NCBI RefSeq assembly: GCF_018732085.1
Contig: NZ_CP076103.1
Span: forward strand, 124,001-188,000
Reading direction: 5' to 3'
DNA: 64,000 bases
DNA from: Lysobacter capsici
Lineage (GTDB): Bacteria; Pseudomonadota; Gammaproteobacteria; Xanthomonadales; Xanthomonadaceae
Of this stretch, positions 43,535 to 54,377 are shown one piece after another (position 1 is the stretch's first letter; every line of letters starts with the position of its first letter). The position numbers and the translations under genes were made by a program. The notes beneath the pieces are model-generated. The model searched no databases. It saw only the letters and a program-made list of their open reading frames with translations, and was not told the DNA's origin.

Positions 43535-43817
43535 CTAAGTAGAAGTAACTATGTGCCGGAAGTCATATCCCCCTTTAGTCATGCCCCGGTGGTGCGTGTT
43601 GCCGGGGGTACCGCGGGTGGGTGGAGCGTGGCTGCCGGGTTCGGTAATAGAGATGTGGCGGGGGCGGGGAGGGTTGCAATTGCGCACCCATGACTGAAGA
43701 CCTAGGTGGGGGGCGGGATGTGACCGCGAGGTCGCCGGCGGCTGGTTTGCTTTCGTCTTGAGCCGCCCAGGCGGCGGGGCCGTCGCGACGACCTCGGCGT
43801 CTGCGCCGTGGCTGTGA

Positions 43818-44502
43818 TGTCGCGGTCGCGGCTTGCGCCGCTCCTACAGGGAGGCCACGCAGCTTCGGCTCGAATCTGAAGTCGCGCAGTTCATCCAGCG
43901 CTGCGAAGCCACTATCTCGCGAGAACAACAGCACACCCGAAGGGCGGCGCACATGGATGTGCGCCGTGCGCCACCGAGACAGGATGTCTCGTGTGGCGCA
44001 TGCCTGCGCCTGCTCCGCACGCGCGGGCTCTTGATTCAAAGAAAAGCGTTTTTCTTTGGTTACCTTTCTTTTGTCGCTTTTGACAAAAGAAAGTAACTCG
44101 GCCGCTTGCGGACGAAAGCTGTTGATCTTGTCTTTGGCTTCAAAAGCTCTAGAGCTTCAAAGCTTTGAAGCCTTTAAAGCTGCAAGCAGGATCAAAAGCG
44201 TTCCGCCGCTGAAGCGGCGGGTCACTTTCTTTTGTCTAAAGCAACAAAAGAAAAGTAACCTAAGAAAAATGCTTTTTTGTGAATCAAGTGCCCGCGCGTG
44301 CAGAGCAGACGCAGGCATGCGCCACACGGGACATCCTGTCCCGGTGGCGCACGGCGCACATCCATGTGCGCCGCCCTTCGGGTGTGCTGTTGTTCTCGCG
44401 AGATAGTGGCTTCGCAGCGCTGGATGAACTGCGTGGCTTCAAGCTCAAGCCGAAGCCGCATGGCCTACCTGTAGGAGCGGCGCAAGCCGCGACCGCGACA
44501 TG
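43818..44502. repeat. Giant palindromic element, copy 1 (about 685 bp)
   Basis: The outer ends are inverted REP units (CGCGGTCGCGGCTTGCGCCG and its complement). Inside, CGCAGTTCATCCAGCGCTGCG, GGGCGGCGCACATGGATGTG, GTGTGGCGCATGCCTGCG and CTTTGGTTACCTTTCTTTTG on the left are all mirrored on the right, and the centre (about 44110-44220) is itself an AGCTTTGAAGC-rich dyad. Nearly the full length can pair. Open frames inside are by-products of the symmetry. The rest of the 43478-44740 gap has no gene. Confidence 0.85.
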
Positions 44503-44740
44503 ACGACAACTGCGCAGCTGGCACCGCAGCTGTATCGCGCACTCGCGACATCGCAGAAACGACGCGACTAACGTCGTCGTTGCATTCCCGCATCGCGACT
44601 TGTGATCGAAGAAAATCCCCATGGAACGGCGCTCCCGCAGCGGCCGCGCCGTTCGCCTGCAACGGCGCGAACAAAAAATCACCACAACGCGCATCAGACG
44701 AACGAGCCGCCATGGCGGAAACCCACGCGCCGCGCACCCC

Positions 44741-46714
<1,974 letters not shown>

Positions 46715-46726
46715 CGGGGTGACTCC

Positions 46727-47467
46727 TTAACGCTCCGGGGGCTTGGCCGGAACGGTTTCCGGATTCCTCGACGGCGCGGGCTTGGGAACGGCGGACTTCG
46801 GCGGCGCGAGCTTACTTTGTGTGGATTGCAGGCGCACTTGCATGGTGAAGCGTACCCGGTCCCCGAGCGCGAGTTGCCAACCGTCGAGCCCGTAATCGTC
46901 GCGGCTGACGCTGCCGTGGGCGATGCCGTCGCAATCCTCGCCGGGCTTGGCGCAGGTCGCCGGGATCAGGATGAAGGTTTCCATGCGGCTCACCCCGTGC
47001 AGGGTCAGCCGGCCGCGCAGCGCGCCGCCGGTGCGGGCCAGGTCGGGCGAGTGCGGCTCGGACAGGAATTCGATGTAGGGATAGCGCGGCGCGTTGAAGA
47101 AGCGCTCGCCGCGGGCGAGCCGGGTGTAGCGCTCGGAATCGCCGACCACGACCGCGCCGGCGGCCAGGCGGATGCGCACCTGGTGGCGGCCGTCGGCCAG
47201 CACGCTGAGTTCGCCGTCGTAGCGCGGGAACTGGCCGGTGACCTTCTGGCCCCAGCGGGTGCGCAGTTCGAAACTGAAACGGGTGTGTTCGGGGTCGAAG
47301 GTCTCGATCGAGCGGGCCTCGCCGGGACGCTGTTCGAGCGCGTGCGACGGGCCGGCGGCCGGCGGTGCGGCGATCGCAGCGGTCGATGCCCAGGCCAGCG
47401 CCGCGGCGACCGCGGCCCGATGGCGCAGCCGCCGCCAGGGCGACCGCGCCGTCGCCGCTGGGCTCAC
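46727..47467 (-). CDS. YceI-family periplasmic protein
   Basis: A 246-residue exported lipocalin-like protein. The GTG start overlaps the sixA stop (GTGA, 47464-47467). A basic leader and hydrophobic segment (RAAVAAALAWASTAAIA) act as a signal. The YceI domain spans about 60-215 (FDPEHTRFSFELRTRWGQKV; LRGRLTLHGVSRMETF). An unusual Lys/Pro/Ala-rich tail follows (about 218-246). YceI barrels bind isoprenoids or lipids. It is co-translated with SixA and next to a PLD lipoprotein. Confidence 0.85.
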   Translation of the reverse strand: MSPAATARSPWRRLRHRAAVAAALAWASTAAIAAPPAAGPSHALEQRPGEARSIETFDPEHTRFSFELRTRWGQKVTGQFPRYDGELSVLADGRHQVRIRLAAGAVVVGDSERYTRLARGERFFNAPRYPYIEFLSEPHSPDLARTGGALRGRLTLHGVSRMETFILIPATCAKPGEDCDGIAHGSVSRDDYGLDGWQLALGDRVRFTMQVRLQSTQSKLAPPKSAVPKPAPSRNPETVPAKPPER

Positions 47468-47940
47468 GGCCACCAAAAGGCGCTGAGCTGGGCCGAACCC
47501 GGCTCCAGGCTGACGCCGGCCGGCACCGTGAGTACGGCCACGCCGCCCGGCGGCATGCCGCGGTAGTCGCCCGACTGGCCGCTGTGCAGCAGCGCGGCCA
47601 GGCGTTCCAGGCCGGGGTTGTGGCCGACCAGCATCAGCCGCTCGGCTTCGTGGTGGGTGTCGGCCAGGGCGATCAGGGTGCCCGGCGTGGCCTCGAAGAT
47701 CGACGGCTCGATGCGCTGTTCGACATAGCCGATCGCGCCGAGCACCGCTTCCAGGGTTTCGCGGGTACGCCGCGACGGCGAGCACAGCACGCAGTCGGGG
47801 ATCAGTTTGTTCTCGGCCAGCCAGCGGCCGGCGGCTTCGGCCTCGGCCAGGCCTTCGGCGGACAGCGGGCGGTCGAGGTCGGCCTGGCCATTGGCGGCCG
47901 GCTCGGCGTGGGCGTGACGCAGCAGGATCAATTCGCGCAT
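47464..47940 (-). CDS. sixA: Phosphohistidine phosphatase SixA
   Basis: A 158-residue histidine phosphatase. The RHG-type motif LLRHAHAEP (Arg8, His9) and the second catalytic His in LVGHNPGLERLA are present. It is likely a protein-histidine phosphatase as in E. coli, where it acts on phosphotransfer domains. It starts at an ATG directly after a GC-rich gap, and ends overlapping yceI. Confidence 0.9.
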   Translation of the reverse strand: MRELILLRHAHAEPAANGQADLDRPLSAEGLAEAEAAGRWLAENKLIPDCVLCSPSRRTRETLEAVLGAIGYVEQRIEPSIFEATPGTLIALADTHHEAERLMLVGHNPGLERLAALLHSGQSGDYRGMPPGGVAVLTVPAGVSLEPGSAQLSAFWWP

Positions 47941-48051
47941 GGGGGACCGATTACGAGTGATGAAGGGAGGTGCGCGAACGCAAGCGAAGGATGCCTGTCG
48001 GGGCGGCGGATGGGTAGCGGGGCGATGTGAAGGGCGGGCCGACGCCCGGCT

Positions 48052-48681
48052 TCACTTCTTCAGCCACTTCAGCAACGGCTGCCAGTCCGCCTGATGCTCG
48101 CGGATCTGCTGGGAGTGGTAGTCGAACAGGCTCTTGCCCAGCGCGGTCATGACCACGTAGGCCTGGCTGTCGCGGATCTGCGCGACCACCGGGTAGGGCC
48201 ATTCGCGCAGCAGCTCGATCGCCTGCTGGGAGGCGTTGGTCCACGGCTTGAGCTTGTTGCCGATCAGGCCGACCCGCAGCTGGCCGCGGCGGACCCGCGG
48301 GTGCTGGGCCAGCGAATCGAGGAACGGCACGGTGGCCTCGATGTCCAGGGTCGAGGGCTGGATCGGCACGACCACGGCGTCGGCGAACTCCAGGAAGCTC
48401 TCCAGATCGTCGGCCATGGCCCCGGCCGGGGCGTCGATCACCACCCGCTGGGTGTCCTCGGGCAACTGCTTGCGCCAGGCCTTGCGGCGGGTGCCGTCGA
48501 GCGCCAGCACCGCGCTTTCGAGCACCGAGCGGCGCTGCGCCCAGCGGGTCGAGGAGCCTTGCGGATCGGCGTCGATCAAGGCCGTACGCAGGCCCTCCAG
48601 AGCCGCCTGCGCGGCGAGGTGGGTGGCGATCGTCGTCTTGCCGACGCCCCCCTTGGAACTGGCCACCAGCACGGTCTTCAT
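48052..48681 (-). CDS. ParA-family ATPase (orphan)
   Basis: A 209-residue deviant Walker ATPase. Walker A is SKGGVGKTT (about 9-17) with the signature Lys, the switch I region is DADPQGSSTRWAQRR (about 38-52), and Walker B is VVIDAPAGA. There is no ParB gene beside it. Small orphan ParA proteins position chemoreceptor arrays, secretion machines or plasmids. It is first of the minus-strand group with sixA, yceI and the PLD gene, 111 nt upstream of sixA. Confidence 0.9.
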   Translation of the reverse strand: MKTVLVASSKGGVGKTTIATHLAAQAALEGLRTALIDADPQGSSTRWAQRRSVLESAVLALDGTRRKAWRKQLPEDTQRVVIDAPAGAMADDLESFLEFADAVVVPIQPSTLDIEATVPFLDSLAQHPRVRRGQLRVGLIGNKLKPWTNASQQAIELLREWPYPVVAQIRDSQAYVVMTALGKSLFDYHSQQIREHQADWQPLLKWLKK

Positions 48682-48892
48682 GCGAGCTCCCTCCGGATGG
48701 AAGCCGCAGCGTACACCGGGGCTGTGGACCGGGTCATCACTGGGTGGGGGTGGGGGCCTGGGGGCGGTCCGGTTGGGTGTCTGCAGGGGCAGCTTCGTGC
48801 GCTGTGTCCCGGTGGTCGCCTGGTCTTGCGGACGGGGGCGGGCCGATTCGGGGCCGATGCATGCCGGCGACGAGATTACGTCGAAGCCCGTG

Positions 48893-48920
48893 TAGGAGCG
48901 GCGCGAGCCGCGACCGCGCC
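48893..48920 (+). repeat. REP unit GTAGGAGCGGCGCGAGCCGC
   Basis: A single REP-like unit lies in inverted orientation to the one that begins giant palindrome copy 2 about 40 nt further on. Confidence 0.75.
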
Positions 48921-48956
48921 ATCACGACAACCTCGAAGCCTGCGCCGTAGCCGTAA

Positions 48957-49552
48957 TTCGCGGTCGCGGCTTGCGCCGCTCCTACAGGGAGGCCATCCGG
49001 CTTTCGCTTGAAGTCTTGCAGTTCATCCAGCGCTGCGAGGCGACTCACTCGCGAGAACAAAAGCACACCCGCAGGGCGGCGCACATGGATGTGCGCCGTG
49101 CGCCACCGGGACAGGATGTCCCGTGTGGCGCATGCCTGCGTCTGCACCGATCGTGCGGCTTTTGACTCGAAACAGGAACGCCTTTTTCTTTGGTGACTTT
49201 CTTTTGTGGCTCTGGACAAAAGAAAGTTACCCGCCGCTTTAGTGGCGGAAGCTTTTGATCCTGCTTGCGGCTTTAAAAAGCTTTGAAGCTGTAGAGCCTT
49301 TGAAGCCAAAGGCAGGATCAACAGCTTTCGTCCGCAAGCGGCCGAGTTACTTTCTTTTGTCAAAAGCAACAAAAGAAAGGTAACCAAAGAAAAATGCTTT
49401 TTCTTGAATCAAGTGCCCGCAAGTGCGGTGCATGCGCGGGCACGCGCCACACGGGACATCCATGTCCCGGTGGCGCGCGACGCGCATCCATGCGCGTCGC
49501 CCTTCGGGTGTGCGTTTGCTAACGCGAGTTACATGCCTCGCAGCGCTGGATG
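48957..49552. repeat. Giant palindromic element, copy 2 (about 595 bp)
   Basis: It has the same internal blocks as copy 1 (CAGTTCATCCAGCGCTGCG, GGCGGCGCACATGGATGTG, CTTTCTTTTG, an AGCTTTGAAGC-rich centre), mirrored on the right up to CGCAGCGCTGGATG. The left end keeps the REP unit; the right end has lost it. The 49553-49752 remainder carries no gene. Confidence 0.85.
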
Positions 49553-49752
49553 TTTCGTGCGAAACGAAACTGGGTGCTTATTCAAGAGAACGTAAGTCAA
49601 GAGAGTTAAGCCAAGAGTGGTAAGCCGATGGCGCTAAGCGAAACCGTTCGACGGATACGTTTCGTCTTGCATTACTCATGCAGGCATAAGCCATATGGAA
49701 CGCGCGATCACGATCGCCTCAGCACCAGCGCGATCGCCAGCTCCTGCGTGGA

Positions 49753-50955
49753 TCAAGGCTTAGGCGGCAGCCTGCCGGTGGTGATCAAGGCGCGGCCGTT
49801 GACGCTCTCGGGCAGCCAGCCCGGTGGTGGCCGGGACTCGCCCAGACGTTCCAGCTCGGCGCGCGCGGCCGGTACTTCGCCGAGTTCGCGCACCGCGCGC
49901 AGCATCGCCGGCGAATCGAATCGCGCGAAGTTCTCGCGCAGCCAATGCGACTCGCGCAGCCGTTCGCGCCAATACGCGTCGTCGCGGCCGTCGGCGGCGA
50001 ACTGGACCATACGGCTGGTGCCCATCGCCTGGGCGAGAAGGCTGTCGCCGTCGGCCATCAGCGTCAACACCGCGCGGCAGTCGTCGGCACGCTGCGACTC
50101 GGCCCGTACAGCTTGCGGCTTGCACAGCTCGAACGTGGCGCGATAGGGAGGAAATGTCATCGGCGTCGCCAGCGCCGCCACGATCAGAGCGTGGCCGTCG
50201 TGTTGGTGGGTCGATCCGTCCAGCTTGGCGGCCTTGCGCAAGGCGGCTTCGGCCTGCGAGGTCATCGGCGGCATCGCCACCTGTTCCAGCGCCTTCTGGG
50301 TTTCGCGACCGCTGTCGGTCAAATGATCGTCGTAGCGATCGGCTTGGGCGGCCAAGCGCAGATAGCGGTCGAGCTGCGCGGAGTCGGCGTCGGAACGCGC
50401 GGCGTCTTCCAGGGCCAGCAACCAGGCCATGGCATTGTCGGGCTCGACCTGCTGCAGGCGCGACAGCGCCGGCTGCAGGTCGCAGTCTTCGCGTTCGAAG
50501 CAATCCATCGCTTGCAGCCAGGCCACCAGGCCTTCCTGACCCGATACCGCGGCGGCCTTGTCCAATGCGCGCTGGCGCGCCGCCAGCAACTGGTCGGAGA
50601 CCGAATCGGGCTGACTCAGCGGCAGCAACAACGCCAATTGCAACTGGCTGTGCGGATCGCCGCGATCGGCGAGCGTCTTCAAGTGAACCCGCAACGCGGA
50701 CAGATAATCGCTGTGCGCCTGTTCCAGGGAGGCTGCGGCGCGGTCCCGCGACTTGTTGCCACGTGCGTCGTGGTTGGAGCCGGCGTCCGGCGGCGGCGCG
50801 GACGCGCCTGCGTTGGAATCGGCGACCGGTGCGCGGGCGGGCGGCTCGGACTTCGCTGCCTGCCCACCCGACGGGCGATCGCAGGCGCACACCGCCGCGA
50901 GCAACAGCAGCAACAGCCACGAGCGCGGGCGAGCGGCGCGCTTCGCTTCGTTCAT
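49753..50955 (-). CDS. Predicted lipoprotein with helical repeats, unknown function
   Basis: A 400-residue protein. The N-terminus (SWLLLLLLAAVCACDR) is a lipoprotein signal with Cys in VCAC. A Pro/Ala/Ser-rich linker (about 30-65) precedes a long helical region with Ala/Leu/Gln-rich segments such as LADRGDPHSQLQLALLLPL, similar to TPR/SEL1-like helices. No enzyme motif is seen. It may be an outer-membrane or periplasmic scaffold. The upstream Met at 50991 is less likely because the signal begins at 50955. Confidence 0.7.
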   Translation of the reverse strand: MNEAKRAARPRSWLLLLLLAAVCACDRPSGGQAAKSEPPARAPVADSNAGASAPPPDAGSNHDARGNKSRDRAAASLEQAHSDYLSALRVHLKTLADRGDPHSQLQLALLLPLSQPDSVSDQLLAARQRALDKAAAVSGQEGLVAWLQAMDCFEREDCDLQPALSRLQQVEPDNAMAWLLALEDAARSDADSAQLDRYLRLAAQADRYDDHLTDSGRETQKALEQVAMPPMTSQAEAALRKAAKLDGSTHQHDGHALIVAALATPMTFPPYRATFELCKPQAVRAESQRADDCRAVLTLMADGDSLLAQAMGTSRMVQFAADGRDDAYWRERLRESHWLRENFARFDSPAMLRAVRELGEVPAARAELERLGESRPPPGWLPESVNGRALITTGRLPPKP

Positions 50956-50974
50956 CGATCGCCTGCCGCTCGCC

Positions 50975-51154
50975 TTATTGCCCCTGTCCATGCACCGCGC
51001 CGCGTCCGTGAGTAACCGATCGATGGCGCGATGCTGATCGTGTCGCGACAGTCGCGCAATAGTCGCTGCGCGGACGCGCGCGCAACCACGTGGCGACGAG
51101 GTGCGCAGCCATCACGGCAACCGCGCCGAATCGCACCCAATCGCGTCCACTCAT
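50975..51154 (-). CDS. Small single-pass membrane protein (59 aa), coupled to AEC transporter
   Basis: A 59-residue frame whose ATG overlaps the stop of the AEC transporter as ATGA (51151-51154). One hydrophobic segment (VRFGAVAVMAAHLVATWL) is followed by an Arg-rich tail. The coupling supports translation; the tail is compositionally odd and could be noise. No family is recognised. Confidence 0.4.
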   Translation of the reverse strand: MSGRDWVRFGAVAVMAAHLVATWLRARPRSDYCATVATRSASRHRSVTHGRGAVHGQGQ

Positions 51155-52059
51155 CCCACCCCTACCCGCGCCCACAGCGGCAAGGTCAACAACGACAGCA
51201 ACAACCCATAGCCCACCATCGCCGCGGCCAGTCGCGGCGCCAGTTGGTGCGCGATCGCCAGCGCGCCGGCGGTGACCATCGACGGCATCGCCGCCTCCAG
51301 TACGGTGGTGCGCGCCATCTCGCCGTGCAGGCCCAGCAGCGGCACCAGCGCCCAGGCCAGCGCCGGCATGAGCGCGAGTTTCAACACCAGGCCGCAGGCC
51401 AGCGGCTTGAGTTCCTCGCGCGGCAGGGCCAGTTTCACCGACAGGCCGATGGTCAGCATCGCCAGCGGCAACAACGCGTCCGACAGGCGCTGCAGCGCGC
51501 CGGCGATCGCGCTCGGCGGGTCGGCCGGCATCACGCTGAAGCCGATCAGCAGCGCCCACAGCGGCGGAAATTTGACGATGCGCAGCAGCATGTCGCGGGC
51601 GCCCGGCCGGGCGTCGCTGCCGTAGCGCGCGAGCACCCACAGGCCGAAGGTCGACAGGATCAGGAACGCGCCGAACTGGTCGTAGACCACCGCGTACGGC
51701 AAGGCGTGTTCGCCGATCAGCGCGCGGGTCAGCGGATAGCCCAGGAAGCTGGTGTTGCCCAACGCGACGGTCAGCAGCAGCACCGCGTGTTCGTCGCGGC
51801 GGAATTTCAGCCAGCGCGACAGCGCGCCGACCACCAGCACGGTCGCGCCCAGCAGCAGCCACGGCACCGCCGCCACGCCGAGCAGCGCCGGTTCCAGGTG
51901 CAGGCGCGGCGCGTAGCGCAACACCGCGGCCGGCAGGCAGACGTACAGCACCACTAGGTTCAGGGTCTGCGCGGCGTTGTCGGGCAGGACCCGCAGGCGT
52001 TGGAACAGGTAGCCCAGGACCAGCATGGCCAGGACCAGGGCGAACGCGTCGAAGGCCAT
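51151..52059 (-). CDS. AEC-family transporter (auxin efflux carrier-like permease)
   Basis: A 302-residue inner-membrane protein with about ten hydrophobic segments in two repeats, as in the AEC/BART family (malate, citrate or amino-acid-type transporters). The conserved mid-membrane motif LGNTSFLGYPLTRAL lies near 107-121, and later TIGLSVKLALPR and EAAMPSMVTAGALA. The ATG at 52059 places the first helix at residue 4; an ATG 36 nt upstream is also possible. Substrate is unknown. Confidence 0.87.
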   Translation of the reverse strand: MAFDAFALVLAMLVLGYLFQRLRVLPDNAAQTLNLVVLYVCLPAAVLRYAPRLHLEPALLGVAAVPWLLLGATVLVVGALSRWLKFRRDEHAVLLLTVALGNTSFLGYPLTRALIGEHALPYAVVYDQFGAFLILSTFGLWVLARYGSDARPGARDMLLRIVKFPPLWALLIGFSVMPADPPSAIAGALQRLSDALLPLAMLTIGLSVKLALPREELKPLACGLVLKLALMPALAWALVPLLGLHGEMARTTVLEAAMPSMVTAGALAIAHQLAPRLAAAMVGYGLLLSLLTLPLWARVGVG

Positions 52060-52162
52060 GAGGGGCGTCGTGAGCGCGGGGTGCGGTGGGGCCATGGTCG
52101 CGGTTGCCGGGCGCGGGCTCAAGACGGCTTTGGGTGTAGGGGGTTGGGAAGAACAAAGCAAA

Positions 52163-52210
52163 AGCAAAAGCAAATCCCCCCTGGCCCCCCTTTTGCAAAG
52201 GGGGGAACCC
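52163..52210. repeat. Composite hairpin repeat fragment
   Basis: AAGCAAATCCCCCCTGGCCC and CCCCTTTTGCAAAGGGGGGAA are the right half of the CCCCTTT family, lying between divergent genes. Confidence 0.7.
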
Positions 52211-52388
52211 GGTAGGTGGGGGCGTGGTCGTCGGGGTGGCGCGGCTTTGTTGTTGTTCCTTTCAAGAAAAAGCGATGCGGAAACAAATGCCAGCAGATCG
52301 ACGAACAAGCGGTGCAGCCCCGATCTGGCTGCTCACTCCTGTGAACTCACTGCTCTTATGATGTGAGCACCAAGGAAGACCCAGCCCC

Positions 52389-53876
52389 ATGAGCGACCTG
52401 CAAGACCTGACCGCGCTGATCCGCTCCAACACCCCGCTGATCGTGATCGAGACCCGCGACGAATCGCGGGTGGTCGAACTGTTCCGGCAGGCGCTGATGA
52501 ACGTGTGGCGCGCGCTGTACCGCTGGTCGATCACCGAAGGCCTGCGCCGGGTCGATCTGGACCGCGAGGAAGGCACCGACGTCGCGCCCGACATCTCGAC
52601 CACGCTGCAGGCGATTCGCGACGCCGACCAGCGCGGCATCTACCTGTTGTTCGACGCCCATCCGTACCTGGGCTACGCCAGCACCCAGCGCCAGCTACGC
52701 GAGATCGCCCAGCGCCGCGACTGCGAGCCGCATGTGCTGGTCTTGATCGGCCACAAGCTGGAACTGCCGCCGGACCTGGATTCGCTCGCGGTGCGCTACA
52801 CCCCGCGCCTGCCCGACGCCAACGCGTTGCTGAAACTGGTGCGCGAGGAAGCCGAGAACTACGCGCGCGAAAACGGCGGGCGCCGGGTCGAGGTCGACGG
52901 CGAAGCGGTCCAGCAGATCGTGCGCAACCTGCGCGGCATCGATCCGGTCGATGCGCGCCGCATCGCGCGTCACCTGATCTTCCGCGACGGCGCGCTCAAC
53001 GCCGACGATCTGCCCGAACTGGCCAAGCTCAAGTTCGAACTGCTCAACCGTTCCGGCCATCTGCATTACGAATACGACAGCGCGCGCATGAGCGAGGTCG
53101 CCGGCGCGCGCCGGCTCAAGCGCTGGGTCGAGCAGCGTCGCGCGGTGTTCGTCAGCGGCGACGCGCCGCCGGGACTCGATCCGCCCAAGGGCATCCTGCT
53201 GCTCGGCGTGCAGGGCTGCGGCAAGTCGATGATCGCCAAGGCGGTCGCGGCCGGGTTCGGGGTGCCGCTGGTGCGGCTGGATTTCGGCACCTTGTACGAC
53301 AAATTCCACGGCGAGACCGAAAAGAACCTGCGCGCGGCGCTCGCGTCGGCCGAGCAGTTGTCGCCGGCGGTGCTGTGGATCGACGAAATCGAGAAGGGCC
53401 TGGCCGGCGACGGCAGCGACGCCGACGGCGGCGTGTCGCGGCGCGTGCTCGGGTATCTGCTGACCTGGATGGCCGAACGCAAATCGCGTCTGTTCCTGGT
53501 CGCCACCGCGAACCAGATCGATGCCTTGCCGCCGGAGTTGTTGCGCAAGGGCCGCTTCGACGAAATCTTCTTCGTCGACCTGCCGGTGGCGGAAGTGCGC
53601 GGCGAATTGTTCGCCACCCATCTGCGCAAGCGCGGCCTGACGCCCGAGCAGTTCGATCTGAACGCGCTGGCGAGCGCCAGCGACGGCTTTTCCGGGGCCG
53701 AGATCGAACAGGCCATCGTCGCCTCGATGTACGCCGCGCTCGCCGCCAACACGCCGTTGTCGGATTTCCAGTTGCGCGCCGAACTCAAGCAGACCCGGCC
53801 GCTGTCGGTGCTGATGGCCGAGCAGGTCGAATCGCTGCGCGAATGGGCGCGCACGCGCACGGTCGCGGCGGACTGA
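52389..53876 (+). CDS. AAA ATPase, Ycf46-like
   Basis: A 495-residue AAA protein. An N-terminal domain of about 235 residues (LTALIRSNTPLIVIET...) precedes one AAA module. Walker A is GVQGCGKS (273-280), Walker B is VLWIDE (328-333), sensor 1 is in LVATANQ and the arginine finger region is LLRKGRFDE. This matches the Ycf46 group, conserved from cyanobacteria to gamma-proteobacteria and linked to carbon-use control in cyanobacteria; the role here is unknown. It is monocistronic. Confidence 0.9.
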   Translation: MSDLQDLTALIRSNTPLIVIETRDESRVVELFRQALMNVWRALYRWSITEGLRRVDLDREEGTDVAPDISTTLQAIRDADQRGIYLLFDAHPYLGYASTQRQLREIAQRRDCEPHVLVLIGHKLELPPDLDSLAVRYTPRLPDANALLKLVREEAENYARENGGRRVEVDGEAVQQIVRNLRGIDPVDARRIARHLIFRDGALNADDLPELAKLKFELLNRSGHLHYEYDSARMSEVAGARRLKRWVEQRRAVFVSGDAPPGLDPPKGILLLGVQGCGKSMIAKAVAAGFGVPLVRLDFGTLYDKFHGETEKNLRAALASAEQLSPAVLWIDEIEKGLAGDGSDADGGVSRRVLGYLLTWMAERKSRLFLVATANQIDALPPELLRKGRFDEIFFVDLPVAEVRGELFATHLRKRGLTPEQFDLNALASASDGFSGAEIEQAIVASMYAALAANTPLSDFQLRAELKQTRPLSVLMAEQVESLREWARTRTVAAD

Positions 53877-53907
53877 GCCTGCGTGGCTGAAACTTCGGGG
53901 TAAGACG

Positions 53908-54342
53908 ATGCGCTTGCTGTTCGTGGACTGGATCAGGGAGTGGCACGGTGCGCAGCGTCAGCGGCCGCAGCTCAGCTGCATCGACATGGACCATCCCAGG
54001 GCCTTGTTCACCTTGACCGTGGGTCTGGGCAATGGCCTGTGGGAAGAGGCTTGTGTCGAATCGGATTCGCAGCAGGCCTTGGACAGCTGGCGCACGCTTC
54101 TGGAAACCGCGGGTGCCGCCCGTTTGGTCGATCACTGCGATGAAATGCGGGCCTCGCGCATGTACCGCGGCGGCTATCTGGCTTACGCGCAGGGCGAGCC
54201 CGCGCAGGGGCAGGTCCTGAACTGGATATTCGTCAATCCAATGCCGCGGCCGGAACTGTTCGACCATCCCGATCTCCAGCAAGCCTACTTCGCCGAATTT
54301 TCCCGCCCGATCGATGATGAGCCCGGGCCGGCACGCGGGTAG
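53908..54342 (+). CDS. Hypothetical protein (144 aa)
   Basis: A 144-residue soluble protein 31 nt after the AAA gene. It has alternating beta/alpha character, several Trp residues (MRLLFVDWIREWHG; QQALDSWRTLLE; GQVLNWIFVNPM) and no recognised domain. A GGGG ribosome-like site precedes the ATG. It may share a transcript with the AAA gene. Confidence 0.6.
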   Translation: MRLLFVDWIREWHGAQRQRPQLSCIDMDHPRALFTLTVGLGNGLWEEACVESDSQQALDSWRTLLETAGAARLVDHCDEMRASRMYRGGYLAYAQGEPAQGQVLNWIFVNPMPRPELFDHPDLQQAYFAEFSRPIDDEPGPARG

Positions 54343-54377
54343 CGCAGGCGACTCTAAGGAAAGCCCGCGCGCCGGTT

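Noticed and set aside
43097..43693. Gly/Val/Ala-rich plus-strand frame of 198 codons
   Set aside because: It is antisense to the 64-aa gene that has a good ribosome site, and its Gly-rich content comes from reverse-complemented Thr/Ala codons.
44279..44503. Open frames inside the giant palindromes (also 48971-49165, 49404-49595 and 62715-63113)
   Set aside because: They encode the same QACATRDI...RWRTAHIHVRRP text in every copy because of the repeat, lack ribosome sites, and appear on both arms through the symmetry.
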